From positions 23,551,175 to 23,615,174 of the forward strand of contig JAVHZZ010000003.1 in the NCBI GenBank assembly GCA_036250195.1: DNA of 64,000 bases, given 5' to 3'. Under the pieces are notes generated by a model. That model did no database searches. It worked only from the letters and a program-made list of their open reading frames with translations, and had not been told where the DNA came from. The translations under genes were made by a program, and so were the position numbers. Shown here one piece after another: positions 11,371 through 23,596 of the stretch. Source of the stretch: Mixophyes australis (lineage: Eukaryota; Chordata; Amphibia; Anura; Limnodynastidae). The first letter of the stretch is position 1. Each line of letters opens with the position of its first letter.

Positions 11371-11970
11371 TGATTGGTTACACATTGATCTATCCCCACC
11401 CACTTAAAAACAGGAGAGCAGGAGGTTAAGAATGATAGGAAAAAGGTGTAGTACCCTAGTTAAACGCACTTTAAACAATTAACATTTCCACTTGTATGTG
11501 GATGATTGTGAAAACTTGGAGATGAATTAACTTAGCACAATACCCTTTTTGTATATTGCATTGATTATCACATTTATATCATTTCCTAGGGCTTCCTGAC
11601 ACTATAACATTATTAAAGGTGTGATGTTGAGCTTTAATATAACTGATTTGCTTCTCTATCACACTAATTATTATTCGTTACTTCCCTGTTTATACAACAC
11701 TTCAGAATTAGCATGCATTGAGATAATATGGCCGCATCGTTCACCCACAGGACGTGATCAGACAAGCGTTATTTCAGAGTTCATTCATGCTTTGTTCCAC
11801 AAACGGTGCAGATATCAGGACCACTGATCCCGTGATCCGCTCCCTCACACGAATAGCCGTGCTAAACGTGGTCACAGTAAAACGTTGGCTGCATAAATTT
11901 TGCATTTTTGTAACACAGAGTGAGCAAGTTTTACAAATACACTCATCTAAAAGAGTCCCGCTACAGTAAT
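11371..11970. other. Unassigned sequence
   Basis: Nothing recognised. Confidence 0.45.
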
Positions 11971-12349
11971 AGTCCACTGACCAATGCATGCCTAAAGATC
12001 TTGAACCATGGAAAGATGGCTGCAGAGAATTTGGGGCCGTACCCCCTCGCCTCACCGAGCCCTGGGTGTAGCTTCGGCGGATCCCCCAGCTTAGCAGCGA
12101 AGGGGGTCTGAAGACCCTTGCCCCCTAAGGGACCTTTTGGTTCCGGGGGTCAGGGACTAGGTCCTTCCTCTCCCGAGGAGGACCACGCTCCGAAACCCTT
12201 GTGCATGTTTTTTGGGTCTTTACCAATTTTTTTCGTGCACAACGGACAGGAAGTGCTGCTTTAAGGCTTTCAATAAGTAAAAAAAAAGTCCACTGACCAA
12301 CGCATGCCTAGAGATCTTGTACAAAGGAAAGATGGCTGCAGAGATTTTG
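11971..12349 (+). repeat. ~60-bp direct repeats flanking a GC-rich insert
   Basis: The segment agtccactgaccaatgcatg...gatggctgcagagaatt (11971-12032) recurs diverged at 12287-12349. Between them lies ~255 bp of GC-rich DNA (ccgtaccccctcgcctcacc...) ending caataagtaaaaaaaa. The A-rich end suggests a retroposed transcript, but the flanking repeats are too long for an ordinary target duplication. I do not recognise the insert. Confidence 0.6.
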
Positions 12350-12949
12350 TACATGATCTAACATGAAGAGCTGGGTGCAATTTCCACCAAAAACGTAATT
12401 GTAAATTACAATATGCAATTTACGCAGCATGCAGAGTCACCGATATCTTAAGCTGTTACCATGCACAGAGTGGACTTAGTCGAGTGGGGCAAAGCAAGTG
12501 GAAAAAGCACAGAGTATTAAACACACATATCATCTCACCAACCACTTTACTGCTGTCTAATCCATTCCCCTACCTCCAAGAATACTTCCTCACTCTCTAA
12601 AATACTGGTTGCAGTCCCATCTGCTATGAGTAGGCCAACTGGTGGGTGCTTTTGGAATGTGCCCTTTCTGCAAATCTAGGAGAAGCTCTCACTGCCAACC
12701 TATGGACAATGGACCTACCTGCAGATTAGACATTTTCTGGGATAACCAGGATAGAACACAAATTTGGGAAGGGTAATTGCCCCCTTTTGAGTTTCTAATG
12801 TGTCACTACAAAGAACCTAGACATTCTGTCTCCTTTACCTGTATATTAATTCTAGAGCATGTTTATGGCTCTTTACCCTAATACCCAATACCAACGCCTA
12901 GAATTTAAATAAACAATTAGATACAAATTTTAGTTGGGTTCATGGTTAA
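12350..12949. other. Unassigned sequence
   Basis: Nothing recognised. Confidence 0.45.
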
Positions 12950-13466
12950 TGTTACAAACTCTGTTCCACAAACTAGGTCTTGCAATTATAGCCATGGAGC
13001 GAGACATATGATGAAAACATTGAACTGTTTATTGCAGAGAAAATAACAATCCAGGTGATCCAATGAACACAGACCAGGTCAGAGTATAATCAGATTTTCA
13101 GGTATAGCAGATTAGCAGGAATAATGCAAATGTCAGGTTACCTCCAGGGGAAGATAGAGGTGATTGGTTAATGATGTATAAAGAAGAAGGAACTGGCTAA
13201 TCATGGATATCCACAGGAACAGAGAAGGCAGGGCAGTAATCCAAGGTACATACATAAACAGGCTCAGAAACATTAATGACCAGCAAGGAAAGCTGGGAGA
13301 GGCAGGCATATATGGGACACACTCAGGTGTGGATGATTAACTAGTTGTGCAAGTTAACTCCTGGTAGTGATAAAAGACAGAACAGCAGCACCTCTGGTGT
13401 TTCACAGGTACTGCAGTGTGCAATAAGCAACAGAGTCCAAAATAGTCCCAGAGGCAAATCATAACA
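12950..13466 (-). mobile_element. Possible solo LTR
   Basis: Read on the minus strand, the 517-bp segment begins TGTTATGATTTG and ends GTTTGTAACA. It therefore has TG...CA ends and a short TGTTA/TAACA inverted repeat, as LTRs do. No matching target duplication and no internal retroviral-type coding region is adjacent, so the call is tentative. Confidence 0.35.
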
Positions 13467-13994
13467 GTCCCAGTGATCCCACCCCTTAACGACTTGCTAT
13501 AGTGCCATTGGTGAGCACCTTATATTTTTAATTGTGGTTGAGAATATTATTTCTTGCCCTTAAAGTCATCGTGCAAATACAGAGGATGGTAATATACTGG
13601 GCCGACAAGCTAGAAGAAATGTAGATATCCCCCCCCCCCCCTCCTCTCCCTCCGCACTTCCCCATGCAGCATCCCACTTTTTGACTATTTTTCCATTGGT
13701 ATTCCTGCTCTTTTTCAATTTCTCTTCAAGCATTTGTACGAAACATTGAAAATAATATGGATGAGTGGAAAAATAGTCAAAAAGTGGGATGCTGCATGGG
13801 GAAGTGCGGAGGGAGAGGAGGGGGGGGGGATATCTACATTTCTTCTAGCTTGTCGGCCCAGTATATTACCATCCTCTGTATTTGCACAATGACTTTAAGG
13901 GCAAGATATAATATTCTCAACCACAATTAAATATATGAGGTGCTCACCAATGGCACTATAACAAGTCGTTAAGGGGTGGGATCACTGGGACTGT
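13464..13994. repeat. Long near-perfect palindrome (arms ~230 bp)
   Basis: The left arm at 13464-13695 (acagtcccagtgatcccacc inwards) is matched by the right arm at 13766-13994 with only scattered differences. The spacer is 70 bp. The arms include a C-run/G-run pair (13630 and 13821). No coding capacity and no clear terminal duplication, so it may be a foldback transposon or an inverted duplication. Confidence 0.9.
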
Positions 13995-13998
13995 GATT

Positions 13999-14364
13999 GG
14001 GCAGCACAGTGGCCTAGTGGTTAGCACGTCTGCCTCACAGCACTGGGGTCATGAGTTCAATTCCTGACCATGCCCTTATCTGTGTGGAGTTTGTATGTTC
14101 TCCCTGTGTTTGCGTGGGTTTCCTCCGGGTGCTCCGGTTTCTTCCCACACTCCAAAAACATACTGGTAGGTTAATTGGCTGCGATCAAAAATTGACCCTA
14201 GTCTCTCCCTCCCTGTCTGTCTGTCTGTGTGTCTGTGTGTGTGTGTGTGTCTATAGTAGGGAATTTAGACTGTAAGCTCCAATGGGGCAGGGACTGATGT
14301 GAATGAGTTCTCTGTACAGCGCTGCGGAATTAGTCGCGCTATATAAATAAATGATGATGATGAT
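13999..14364 (+). mobile_element. tRNA-headed SINE, copy 2 (full length)
   Basis: The head is gggcagcacagtggcctag with B-box-like gagttcaattcc. The conserved middle, a (TG)n stretch, and the tail gcgctatataaataaatgatg follow. It abuts the palindrome at 13464-13994. Confidence 0.85.
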
Positions 14365-15010
14365 ATTACTGACAACATTGAACATGCTTCCAAATAGCTG
14401 TTAATGTTTATGGATTAAATAAAGATTTCATTCTAAAAAAAAAAAAAAAACTGTTCTCCAGGAAAGGCCCAAATTAGATTTTTCAAAAAAAGATAAAGGA
14501 ATTGTATAAAAGCGACAGCTACAAAGTGACGTTCCGAGGGGCATGAGTTCGGTTGTGTAAACATTACACATTTATGTCACACTGTCTTTCATTTTTTTGT
14601 TAGACGTTGTCTTGTAACTCTCTCTCTAGGTCCAGGCGGTACTAGATGAAAGAGCCAGACGAGGCGTCTGATTTCAGATCACCTCTGGAGAGTATTATAC
14701 AACACTCTCAATATACTGCTTCCTCACAATCAAAGTCACGTTCCTTAAATCATTTAGCAGCTAAAAACACAAGGCAGAGGCTTCCTCTCCTTCAACGAGC
14801 CGTCTGAGCTACACTTACCACCGTGGCCGCCTTCAAGCGCAGTCAGCCGTGTCGGCTAAGTGGTCTTTTAGATTAAATTAATTCATTTTGGGTTAAATAA
14901 ATAAAAGATGAAGCTAGACGTTCAACTTTCTCTCTATAGCGGTAAGAAGCCTCTAGCACCAGATGTAATGTTATATTTCAATAAACCGTCCAACTTAACA
15001 GATAATTGTG
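14365..15010. other. Unassigned sequence
   Basis: Contains an A-run near 14436-14450. No gene recognised. Confidence 0.45.
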
Positions 15011-15970
15011 GGCCCGATTCATCTTAGAATGCAATGTGAACATAACTCGCAATTTTAAATAAAAAAAAACAAAAAACAAAGCAATGTAACTTACACGCAT
15101 GTGCGCCAGAATACAAACAAGTCTGAGGAAACGATTCCATTTCTACATGGGTAAAAGTATGTTGTAGCTATATCATCACCATTTATTTATATAGTGCCAC
15201 TGATTCCGCAGCGCTGTAGAGATAACTCATTCACATCAGTCCCTGCCCCATTTGAGCTTACAGTCTAAATTCCCTAACACACAGACAGACAGACAGAGAG
15301 AGACTAGGGTCAATTTTGATAGGAGCCAATTAACCTACTAGTATGTTATTTTTGGAGTGTGGGTGGAAACTGGAGCACCCAGAGGAAACCCACGCAAACA
15401 CGGGGAGAACATACAAACTCCACACAGCTAAGGCCATCTCCACACAGATAAGGCCATTGAACTCATGACCCCAGCGCTGTGAGGCAGAAGTGCTAACCAC
15501 TAAGCCACCGTGCTGCCCTTAAATATGGTACTTTCCGTATGCAGATAGACAAGAGACGGCAGGGTTCACACATGCATATGTGCAATATAAAGTTCCATTG
15601 GAACGCATGCACAAAATAAATTCTATTAAATAAATTCACAACTCTTAATACTGTAATCATTAATAAAAAAAATACATACTACAATTTTTTTATTTTTTTA
15701 CATGAAATGCATAAATCAGGATGTTCTTAATACGTACTGTACATAAAATGTATTTTTATAGTTTCTCCTACGTGCAAACACATGTACTGGCACGCATATG
15801 TGTCATCACTATCAGTCTGCACTTCGGGGTAAGGTCCATTTCTGAGCATTAAGGAACGTAATTGCCGATACATGCAGAATTTTGCGTGAAATTGCTTTGC
15901 ACATACCCAGAACCGGACCGTACACCAGTGAACACAAGAAGATCTAATTCATCTTCGAGCACAAAGGACC
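15011..15970. mobile_element. gggcc(t/c)gattcat-type DNA transposon remnant, host of a SINE
   Basis: The left end gggcccgattcatcttagaatgcaa matches the end of the element at 45010-45701, and interior blocks (acatgtactggcacgcatatg, gttcttaatacgtactgtac) recur at 29021-29405. The copy is interrupted by a reverse SINE at 15171-15518. The right boundary is uncertain. Confidence 0.5.
15171..15518 (-). mobile_element. tRNA-headed SINE, copy 3 (reverse)
   Basis: Reverse-strand copy. It begins at (ATC)n-atttatttatatagtgcc and ends at accgtgctgccc. A short internal duplication (ccacacagctaaggccatctccacacagataaggcc) lies in the middle block. Confidence 0.85.
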
Positions 15971-16650
15971 CCGACAGTACCCTATGATTTCAGGGAGGGG
16001 CAGAAGGGGGGGGGGGGGGGGAATGGACGTATGATTGTAGTCAATAAACAGTAACGGTGCGCCAAGCTGGAGCGCACACAGCAGCGTCCGATTCAAGCTT
16101 TGGGCATCTCTAAGATACGTGTTTTTCTGTCATACCACTTGCTCCAGCTACAGGTCAGGTGTAAGTGCCGATTACTAGTGATGACGGCTGTGTATACACA
16201 GGGCCATCTTAACAACATTATGGGCCCCCAGCCAAAGCAGTGCACCGGGGCCCCTAGATATAGATATAGATATTTAGATGTATACAGATACAGATATAGA
16301 TATATATATATATATATAGATAGATATATAGAGATAGAGATAGATAGATGTACTTGCTCAGTGACCCTTGTAGGTTTTCATTGCAGATTTTTTTCTTTTG
16401 CAGGATTATTTATTCTCATTAAGAGCCGTGCCTATGGGGCCCCCTTGCCCATGGGGCCCCCGGGCAGCTGCCCATCGTGCCCAATGGAAAAGATGGCCCT
16501 GTGTATACAGCTAGAACATGTGTTTGCAATCAGGAGCAACTGTATAAATGTATTTTCTGTACAGTAGACATTAATAACATCCTAATAAATGAATTTTATG
16601 GTGGAAAGAATGTAAAAAAACTTTTTCTATGTTTTGTCAGCAATGTCAAT
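15971..16650 (+). mobile_element. gggcctgattcat-family DNA transposon copy (fragment) with nested hAT
   Basis: Interior blocks gctccagctacaggtcaggt, gtaagtgccgattactagtg and gctagaacatgtgtttgcaa are shared with 45010-45701 and, on the other strand, with 49380-49845. It contains the hAT at 16199-16501. A G-run lies at 16006-16021. Ends are not resolved. Confidence 0.5.
16191..16509. mobile_element. Short hAT element (303 bp) with perfect 8-bp duplication
   Basis: The element at 16199-16501 starts cagggccatcttaac and ends aaagatggccctg. It is flanked on both sides by tgtataca. The related repeat at 49488-49495 carries a single tgtataca with no insert, i.e. an empty site. The interior has an (ATAGAT)n microsatellite and no transposase. 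Same family as 50755-51163. Confidence 0.9.
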
Positions 16651-16971
16651 GGGTCTGATTCATTAAGGAAAGTTAAGCAAATAAAATGAGTAAGTTTTCT
16701 TACTCAAGTTTTCTGGACAAAACCATGTTGCAATGCAAGAGGTGCAAGTTAGTTTATTATTTTGCACATAAGGAAAATACTGGTTGTTTTTCATGTAGCA
16801 CACACATACTTGATAGCTTATTTGTACACTGAAATTTAAAGTTGATCTAGGACATGCTCTACACAAACTATAAATCTGCCATGACATTTTAAATTTACCT
16901 CCCCCTCCAATGCAACATGGTTTTGCCCTACTTACTTACTTTTGCTTATCTTTCCTTAATGAATCAGGCCC
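16651..16971. mobile_element. MITE with gggtctgattcattaagg ends
   Basis: The left end gggtctgattcattaaggaa is the near complement of the right end ttccttaatgaatcaggccc, and both inner flanks continue as a palindrome (aagcaaataaa / acttttgctta). A right-half copy lies at 49241-49352. aat/tat flank the element, a possible diverged 3-bp duplication. Confidence 0.7.
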
Positions 16972-17171
16972 TATGTTATTAACAGGTGGCATTAATTGTT
17001 CTTTTTTTTCTGTGCAATCTTTCCACGTATTAGATGTATCCTGCAGTATCTTATGTGTCAGAGCAGAGCGCACCTAAACCCATATTCCGCAAGAGACAGT
17101 TCTTGCTGAATACGGACGTGTGTATGCCCAAATTACGAGCGTTTACAAAAAAAAACTAGATTGTAAGCTTC

Positions 17172-17407
17172 ATCATCATCATTTATAACTGTAAGAGAGA
17201 GAGAGAGACTAGGGTCAATAGCTGCCAATTAACCTAGCAGTATGTTTTTTTTGGCGTGTGGGAGGAAACCGGAGCACCCAGAAGAAACCCACGCAAACAC
17301 AGGGAGAACATACCAACTCCACACAGATAAGGCCATGGTCGGGAATTGAACTCATGACCCCAGTGGTGGGAGGCAGAAGTGCTAACCACTGAGCCACTGT
17401 GCTGCCC
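17172..17407 (-). mobile_element. tRNA-headed SINE, copy 4 (reverse, tail deleted)
   Basis: The head and conserved middle are present (to ccactgtgctgccc). The 3' tail is reduced to (ATC)n-atttata, with the cgctgcggaat block deleted. Confidence 0.8.
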
Positions 17408-18278
17408 ATAAAAGCTCAACTGGACAGGGAAACTGTGCCTGAAAAATTCCGATGGGCTTATTTTTAATAAAAGTCAAAGTGTTCCAAATAAATTAGTGGT
17501 TTGTTCTACAGCGCGATCATATCTGAAGCTTTGATAATGTGAAAACACAACTCCCCTCTTACCTTCGTCCGCAGAGAACACAGAAACCTGACACAATGTA
17601 TTTACTGTAAAATACACTGGTATCCGTGACGGAGGAGGCGTGGAATGACTGACAAGAGCTGTCTAGATCACCGCATCTTAATATGTAACTTACAATTCTG
17701 CCAGTAATCGTTCTTCAACAGACCTAGCTAGGAACGGCTCCCGAACACACAGGAATACATCACGTTTCTCACTCTAACATTTATGCAACATGACGCCCAA
17801 TTTTTCCTGGATAACCTTCTTATATCACAGTCCTTACTGCGCAAATATAATGGTGGTGATATAAGCAGCAAAAGAGTAAGATGTGCAGATGTAACGCGGG
17901 CAGTGCCATACATGAAGCATGGCGATGATCGGAACCTTGCCTAGGGGGGCAGATAGGGCATCACCCCGTTTTCACGTTATGCTTCCTCCCACAGCATCCA
18001 AAACCAGGGATGCAACTGATAGTCGGTTACAATCCCAATACTTAAGGTGTTGGGGGAGCAGATTTACAGAGTTCATCTTAGTCAACATTATGAAATTTGC
18101 TGATGCTATATAAATAAGTGTTGATGTTGATGATGACTACTGAAGCCAAGGGATGCAATCACTGATTCTGGGTTTCTTTACATGAAACACAATACAGAAT
18201 GGTGAAAAATGCACATTCTCTAAAATGTATTTCCCAATAATGCAGAATAAGGGGTCCATAGACAAACGCGTGGGTTGG
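17408..18278. other. Unassigned sequence with a degraded LINE/SINE tail
   Basis: No gene. Around 18060-18136 a decayed tail (aatttgctgatgctatataaataagtgttgatg) resembles the LINE-type 3' end. Confidence 0.45.
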
Positions 18279-18559
18279 GTGGAGGGTTTCCGAGTGCCTG
18301 GAAACCCCCCTCCAGGCCTGGGGCACTGTATAATTGAGGTGACTGGACCCTTCTCCCGCTTCACATGGCTCTGCTCGAAAAGGGAGAGCTGAGTGCATCT
18401 AACAGTAGTGCACGCAGCATTGCCCATGTATATTATAGGCATAGGAAGAGTTGGAGAGCAGCCAAGCACTGTCTAAAATTATAGCCACGCCCCATGCATG
18501 CTGGTCACGCCCACTGGCGGTGTGGTGTGGAAACTCCCCTCTGCAAATCCTGCTTTTGC
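18279..18559. mobile_element. Probable hAT fragment (cagggg family)
   Basis: The right end, read on the minus strand, is CAGGGGCAAAAGCAGGATTT. This matches the left end of the hAT at 37988-38251. An internal hairpin (gggtttccgagtgcctggaaaccc) is visible near 18284. The left end is not identified. Confidence 0.45.
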
Positions 18560-19385
18560 CCCTGGGGTCTATGTATTAAGACCTCTCCTATCACTAGATC
18601 ACTAGATTTTCCATGGCTGCTTTTATCGGCCGATGCTCAGCTCCCCTATGATATTGGTCGGCAGCAGTAAGAGGAGGCCAGGCCAGTCCCGGGACCCTCT
18701 GCGCCTTATCTGAGCCGCCATACCAGATCGAGCATGTAATCTGGAACTGGAAACCTGGATTTGGGCTTTCAGCACCAGATTAAAAATAAATAATTTAAAG
18801 TAAAAGTAAAATTAAAAATACAAAAAATGAATAAGTAAAAAAAACAGCCAAAATGCTTTATTTTAAAAGCTAATCATTTTTTTGCTAAGACGTGGTTAGC
18901 AATCAGAGGACAGCTGCTGTCCTCGGTAAATGGGCATTGCAGGACGCCCTCTGCATTGGCTACAGCGGCTTTGGTGAATAGGAAGAAGCAATAAATATGG
19001 GTTATAGGAAAAAAATCTATAGAAATGATATCCTAATCCACCTTCCCTATATTTACAGTCATAGATTCTCTACACTGTCACTTATTCACTGTCCCATAGA
19101 CATATACAACTAAACCTAGGTAAATCACATCTCATGCTTGACCCTCTGTCCGTTTTCAACTTAATTTTTACATTTTCCTTAACATTAATGACTTAATGCT
19201 ATACCAGGACTAATAGAAAACACAAAACTGAAACTCATGAAGTCCCGCATTGACTGATGTAATTTCTGTATTAGTGGTCTTCCACTCGAAAGACCCTTCC
19301 AGTTTGTCCTTAATGCAGATTAAAACTCATCTGTACCTAACACTTCTCAAAATCGACTTGACCTATGAATCAAGTGAAAGTCTCT
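18560..19385. other. Unassigned sequence
   Basis: Nothing recognised; AT-rich. Confidence 0.45.
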
Positions 19386-19389
19386 GTCT

Positions 19390-19545
19390 CACTAAGGTGT
19401 CCGCTATTCTGTTTCACTATTCTGTTTCACTGTTCCACTATTCTGTTTCACTATTCTGTTCCACTATTCTGTTTCACTGTTCCACTATTCTGTTTCACTG
19501 TTCCACTATTCTGTTTAACTGTTCCACTATTACACCACTCTGTTT
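19390..19545 (+). repeat. Short minisatellite (ctattctgtttcactgttcca)
   Basis: About seven irregular copies of ctattctgtttcact / gttccactattctg in tandem. Overlapping frames here are repeat artefacts. Confidence 0.85.
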
Positions 19546-19896
19546 CTAATTACACTCCTGCCTGACCTCTGTGCTTGTAATAACAAATAGCATCTACAGT
19601 GACACAGGTAAGAGCTCCTAGTACTTGGTACAAAATATAATCTGTTCTATTTCAACCATGGGAATTCCACCTGGCCCACTTGCCTTTCTCTCCTAATTTT
19701 CTCGGTCCTTTCGATGCCTGTCCTGAGGTCACACAACATATACTGGTCACAACCACTGTTGATAAGCCACTGACCTTTAAATTTCATCTCCTATAACTTC
19801 TTCTCAGTCCTTCCTTCCAGACCTCATCTCATTTACGGGCTTTCCTCTGAGTTCTTTTATTACTACCTTCATGATCTACGTCCTCATCCAGATCTA
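19546..19896. other. Unassigned sequence
   Basis: Nothing recognised. Confidence 0.4.
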
Positions 19897-20155
19897 GAGG
19901 CATATTTATCATAGGGCGAAGGGCTCTTTTGCCGGCAAAAATGGGTCAGCCAGAGGTAAGATTCGCTGGTTTTCACTGGCAAAGGCATCCATGTGACTAA
20001 CTAAAGGTTGCTGTTTTTATGGTAAAGTGGAACTGAAGGACCAAATATATGTCCGATAATATTTTGTTACATTGTGGATATAATTGATTTTTAAGGTGAT
20101 AAAAAAAAAATCAGTTCTTTCACCACACTGGGGCTCACATTGATAAATAGGACCC
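19897..20155. mobile_element. Possible degraded Harbinger-like element
   Basis: The left gaggcatatttatcat resembles the complement of the right end (ggtcctatttatcaatg). The pattern is like the ends of 1627-2267. No target duplication is clear. Confidence 0.35.
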
Positions 20156-20240
20156 CATTGTCCCTTTTACATCAATTACTATGAATCTCACCTTTCCACC
20201 TATTCTACATCTCAACCATTTGACCAAATGTCGGTCCGTA

Positions 20241-20500
20241 TTATCATCATCAGCTATTTATATAGCACCACTGATTCCGCAGTGCTGTACAGAGAACTCA
20301 CTCACATCAGTCCCTGCCCCATAGGAGCTTACAGTCTAAATTCCATAACACACACACACACAGACAGAGAGAGACTAGGGTCAATTTGAATTTGCTAGCA
20401 GCTAATTAACCTACAAGTATATTTTTGGAGTGTGGGAGGAAAACGGAGCACCTGGAGGAAACCCACGCAAACACGGGGAGAACATACAACTCCACACAGG
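20241..20500 (-). mobile_element. tRNA-headed SINE, copy 5 (reverse, head missing)
   Basis: Tail, (CA)n stretch and conserved middle are present, ending at tccacacag. The tRNA-like head is missing, i.e. a 5'-truncated insertion. Confidence 0.85.
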
Positions 20501-23267
20501 TCAATGATGTCACAGCAGCTGAAATCACTGTAGTTTCAACTATTTGACCTACACCAGATTCCATTAATTAGGAATCTAATTAAAGCTGGAGGCAAACCTT
20601 CAGCTGCCTGTAATGGAGTGGGAAGCTAGTACATTTTAACAGAGCTGCCATGGAAAGACAAGTTAATGTGATTCACCTTCGTGGTCGATATCTTAAAATG
20701 TCAATATTGAAAAGAGATACCCTGCAAACATTTGTTTTATGACTTTAGCTTATGGAAGACTAGAACCTCTTAGTTGCTTTATTGCGCTAAAATGGCAACG
20801 CCATTGCTGGTGTACAGTATGCCGTTACTTGTTCTGTTATTGGAATGTCAGTGAAAACAGAAAAGGCAGCTGTAGCAGATGCTGCAGATGGATGAGGATT
20901 GGATGAAGGTCCCAGATCTTCCACATACACTCGCTAATTGTAAAAGGAAGTCTCATCCATTATTAATGACCAAGAATATGTTTCTGTGGTCGAAAATCTT
21001 TCCTGTCTTAGTCAGTGTTTCCAAGACTGAAAGACACAGAACTTTGCTTCAATTTGGCGCATTCCAGACAAAGAAACATTACGAGCCGGTCTAGTCATTT
21101 TACAGTCACCTTGGATGCTTATTTTAGACTAAAACACGAAGAGTGAAAAAAAAAAAAGAGAATATAAATCAATCTATAAAATTTAGGACAAGACAAAACT
21201 ACATAAAAAGTTTGAAGACGTTTCCTGCGAATTCCCAGATTTTATTCAGCGCGGCTGAAAATACGCAGCTACAGAAACCTGACAACAAAATATGGAGTGA
21301 TATAATACCTATGTAAACAGTCTAATGGAATAACGTATTGACACCAAGACAAAAGAGGGCGTTTACGAAATTGCAAAACGCGTGCCTCCAGTATTTACAC
21401 TCTTTCTACCTATATTTTCGTGAATGTTCCTGTTTTTTTCTGCAGAAATGTATGGATTTGTGCATGATGGTATCGTGTGCCGAGAAAAATGTTACAGCTT
21501 CTGATGGGAGTAGCTGGCTGGATCATGGTTGTAAGGCGCATGAACCGGTTTAGTATGGCGCCCACATGCAAAAACCGTAATTTGATTTGCAGGACCAGAT
21601 TATTTAATGCAAACCATTTTTCTACCCGTGAGAGGATTTGACTTTTACGACTACCCAGGAGGGAATATTAATCAGAAGTCGTCCTATAATTTCCAAGTGA
21701 CGCATTTTGCGCCCTGCAGTGGCATTTTTAAGGCAAAGCGCATTTCGCTCAACGTCATATAAATATTTAACCACGAGGCGCACAAAATGAAAATAGTCCC
21801 AATGTCTCCTCACTCTTATGATCAGTCTTGTAATAGAAAAAACGAAGGTGAAATTAACGAAGGGATTGATCCTAACGTGGTATTAGGCAGGACTTGGTTT
21901 TAAAAATGGCGCTCTTTCCTCTGTTCACATTTCCAGCCAGTCCTGTAAAATTAGGCACAGATAGACTTCCGGAGGCAGTTCCAAAAGTGTCGCTGTGCGC
22001 CTACGAGCGCGCTGGCCGGACAAACACGCCCATTTGTGCAAATATCACATACGTTTTTTTGTATATATTTGTTTTCTTTGACTTCCCAGCATAACTAAAT
22101 TGATGACACCTTTTGTTGAAGGAAGGGGGGGGTTGTAAAGATAACATGCATCCAAAAAAATAAATAATCATTGCCTAGATTCATACATTAAAACTATAAA
22201 TGTTTCTTCCATTTGTAGCATGTAGTTAACTTTTAAAAAGTTTCTTATTTTGTTTAAGTGTTTCATTAAGACCAGCAATAATTATACTAACAAACTGTGT
22301 GAAAATGTATTAATAAGTCTCAATTTATATTACGCCTTCCAATTTATTGCAGTTACGATTATGTTTTTCATTTTATCATCTTATGGGCTTTGCTTATGTT
22401 TTGTTTTTTGCTGAACTATAGTTGTCGTTTAATATTATGATTTTTATTTCACTTTTGTGCCTGTGGATTGCTCTATTAGTGATGTGAGCGTTATCCTCAG
22501 GTTAGATTACCAAAAGTGCAGTACGTACCCACAAAGGCTGAATCCACGTAGATTACTAAACTTGGCCGAAAGTCATTCCTCTCTACCAGCTCCCCGCAGC
22601 TGTGAACTCTTGACGCCTCTAGATATAGCTCGGCTCCAGGACACAAACACTCCAGCTCTGCTTTAGTTAGAATGATGTTTAAATCTCTGCAGGAACCATC
22701 TAAATTCAATATAATGATCATTCGTCATGCGGCGCTATCACAGCCATAGATTTGGCTTCTAGAGGGGAATATAATGGATACTGTATATACCGATCTCTTC
22801 CATGTATACCATGTAACATAAGAAATCTTTGCCTTCTTCTGGTAATAAACTGTCAGGGGCTCTTAGTTAAAATCCAACTTGTTTAAAAAAAAAAATGTCA
22901 ATAATGATTTCTTTCTTGGAGAGGCAGAATGTTAAAAGGATTTCAGAATCAATCGATTTACAAAATGCCATGGAGATGTGTCTTAAGTACATGGGTAGGA
23001 GCACCAACTTGATCCAATGATTAGATCTTGCGTATGGTGTTCACACAACAGTGAATGTTTAACACAGCAAAGGTCATTCACAAATGCAAAATATGCGGAC
23101 ACAACGCGTTTAGATTTGCACAATTTGAGCATTCTGTGTGCACGGAGAGGAACAACCAGCTCCCACGTTTGGAAGCGACTACTTGCTAACTTTGTATACA
23201 GTCTTTTGCGGGGGTGGCGGGCACAGATGGAAGTACACATGACGGAAAAAGTATCCCTTACATTTTA
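20501..23267. other. Unassigned 2.8-kb stretch
   Basis: This is one of the longest stretches without a recognised repeat. Small frames (for example 20879-21094 and 21894-22094) have no domain I can name and look like chance. It could be unique intronic or intergenic DNA. Confidence 0.5.
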
Positions 23268-23596
23268 GCACAGTGGCTCAGTGGTTAGCACTTCTGCCTC
23301 TCAGCACTGGGGTCTTGAGTTCAATTCCTTACCATGGCCTTATCTGTGAGGAGTTTGTATGTTCTCCCTGTGTTTGCGTGGGTTTCCTCCGGGTGCTCCG
23401 GTTTCCTCCCACAATCCAAAAAACATACTAGTAGGTTAATTGGCTGCTATCAAATTTGACCCTAGTCTGTGTGTGTGTGTGTTAGAGAATTTAGACTGTA
23501 AGCTGCAATGGGGCAGGGACTGATGTGAGTGAGTTCTCTGTACAGCGCTGCGGAATCAGTGGCGCTATATAAATAGATGGTGATGATGATGATGAT
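23268..23596 (+). mobile_element. tRNA-headed SINE, copy 6
   Basis: The head gcacagtggctcagtggtt contains an intact A-box-like tggctcagtgg. Middle, (GT)n and tail gcgctatataaatagatgg with (GAT)n follow. Confidence 0.85.

Noticed and set aside
20879..21094. Possible exon in the unique 20.5-23.2 kb stretch
   Set aside because: No splice context and no recognisable protein family; length is within chance expectation.
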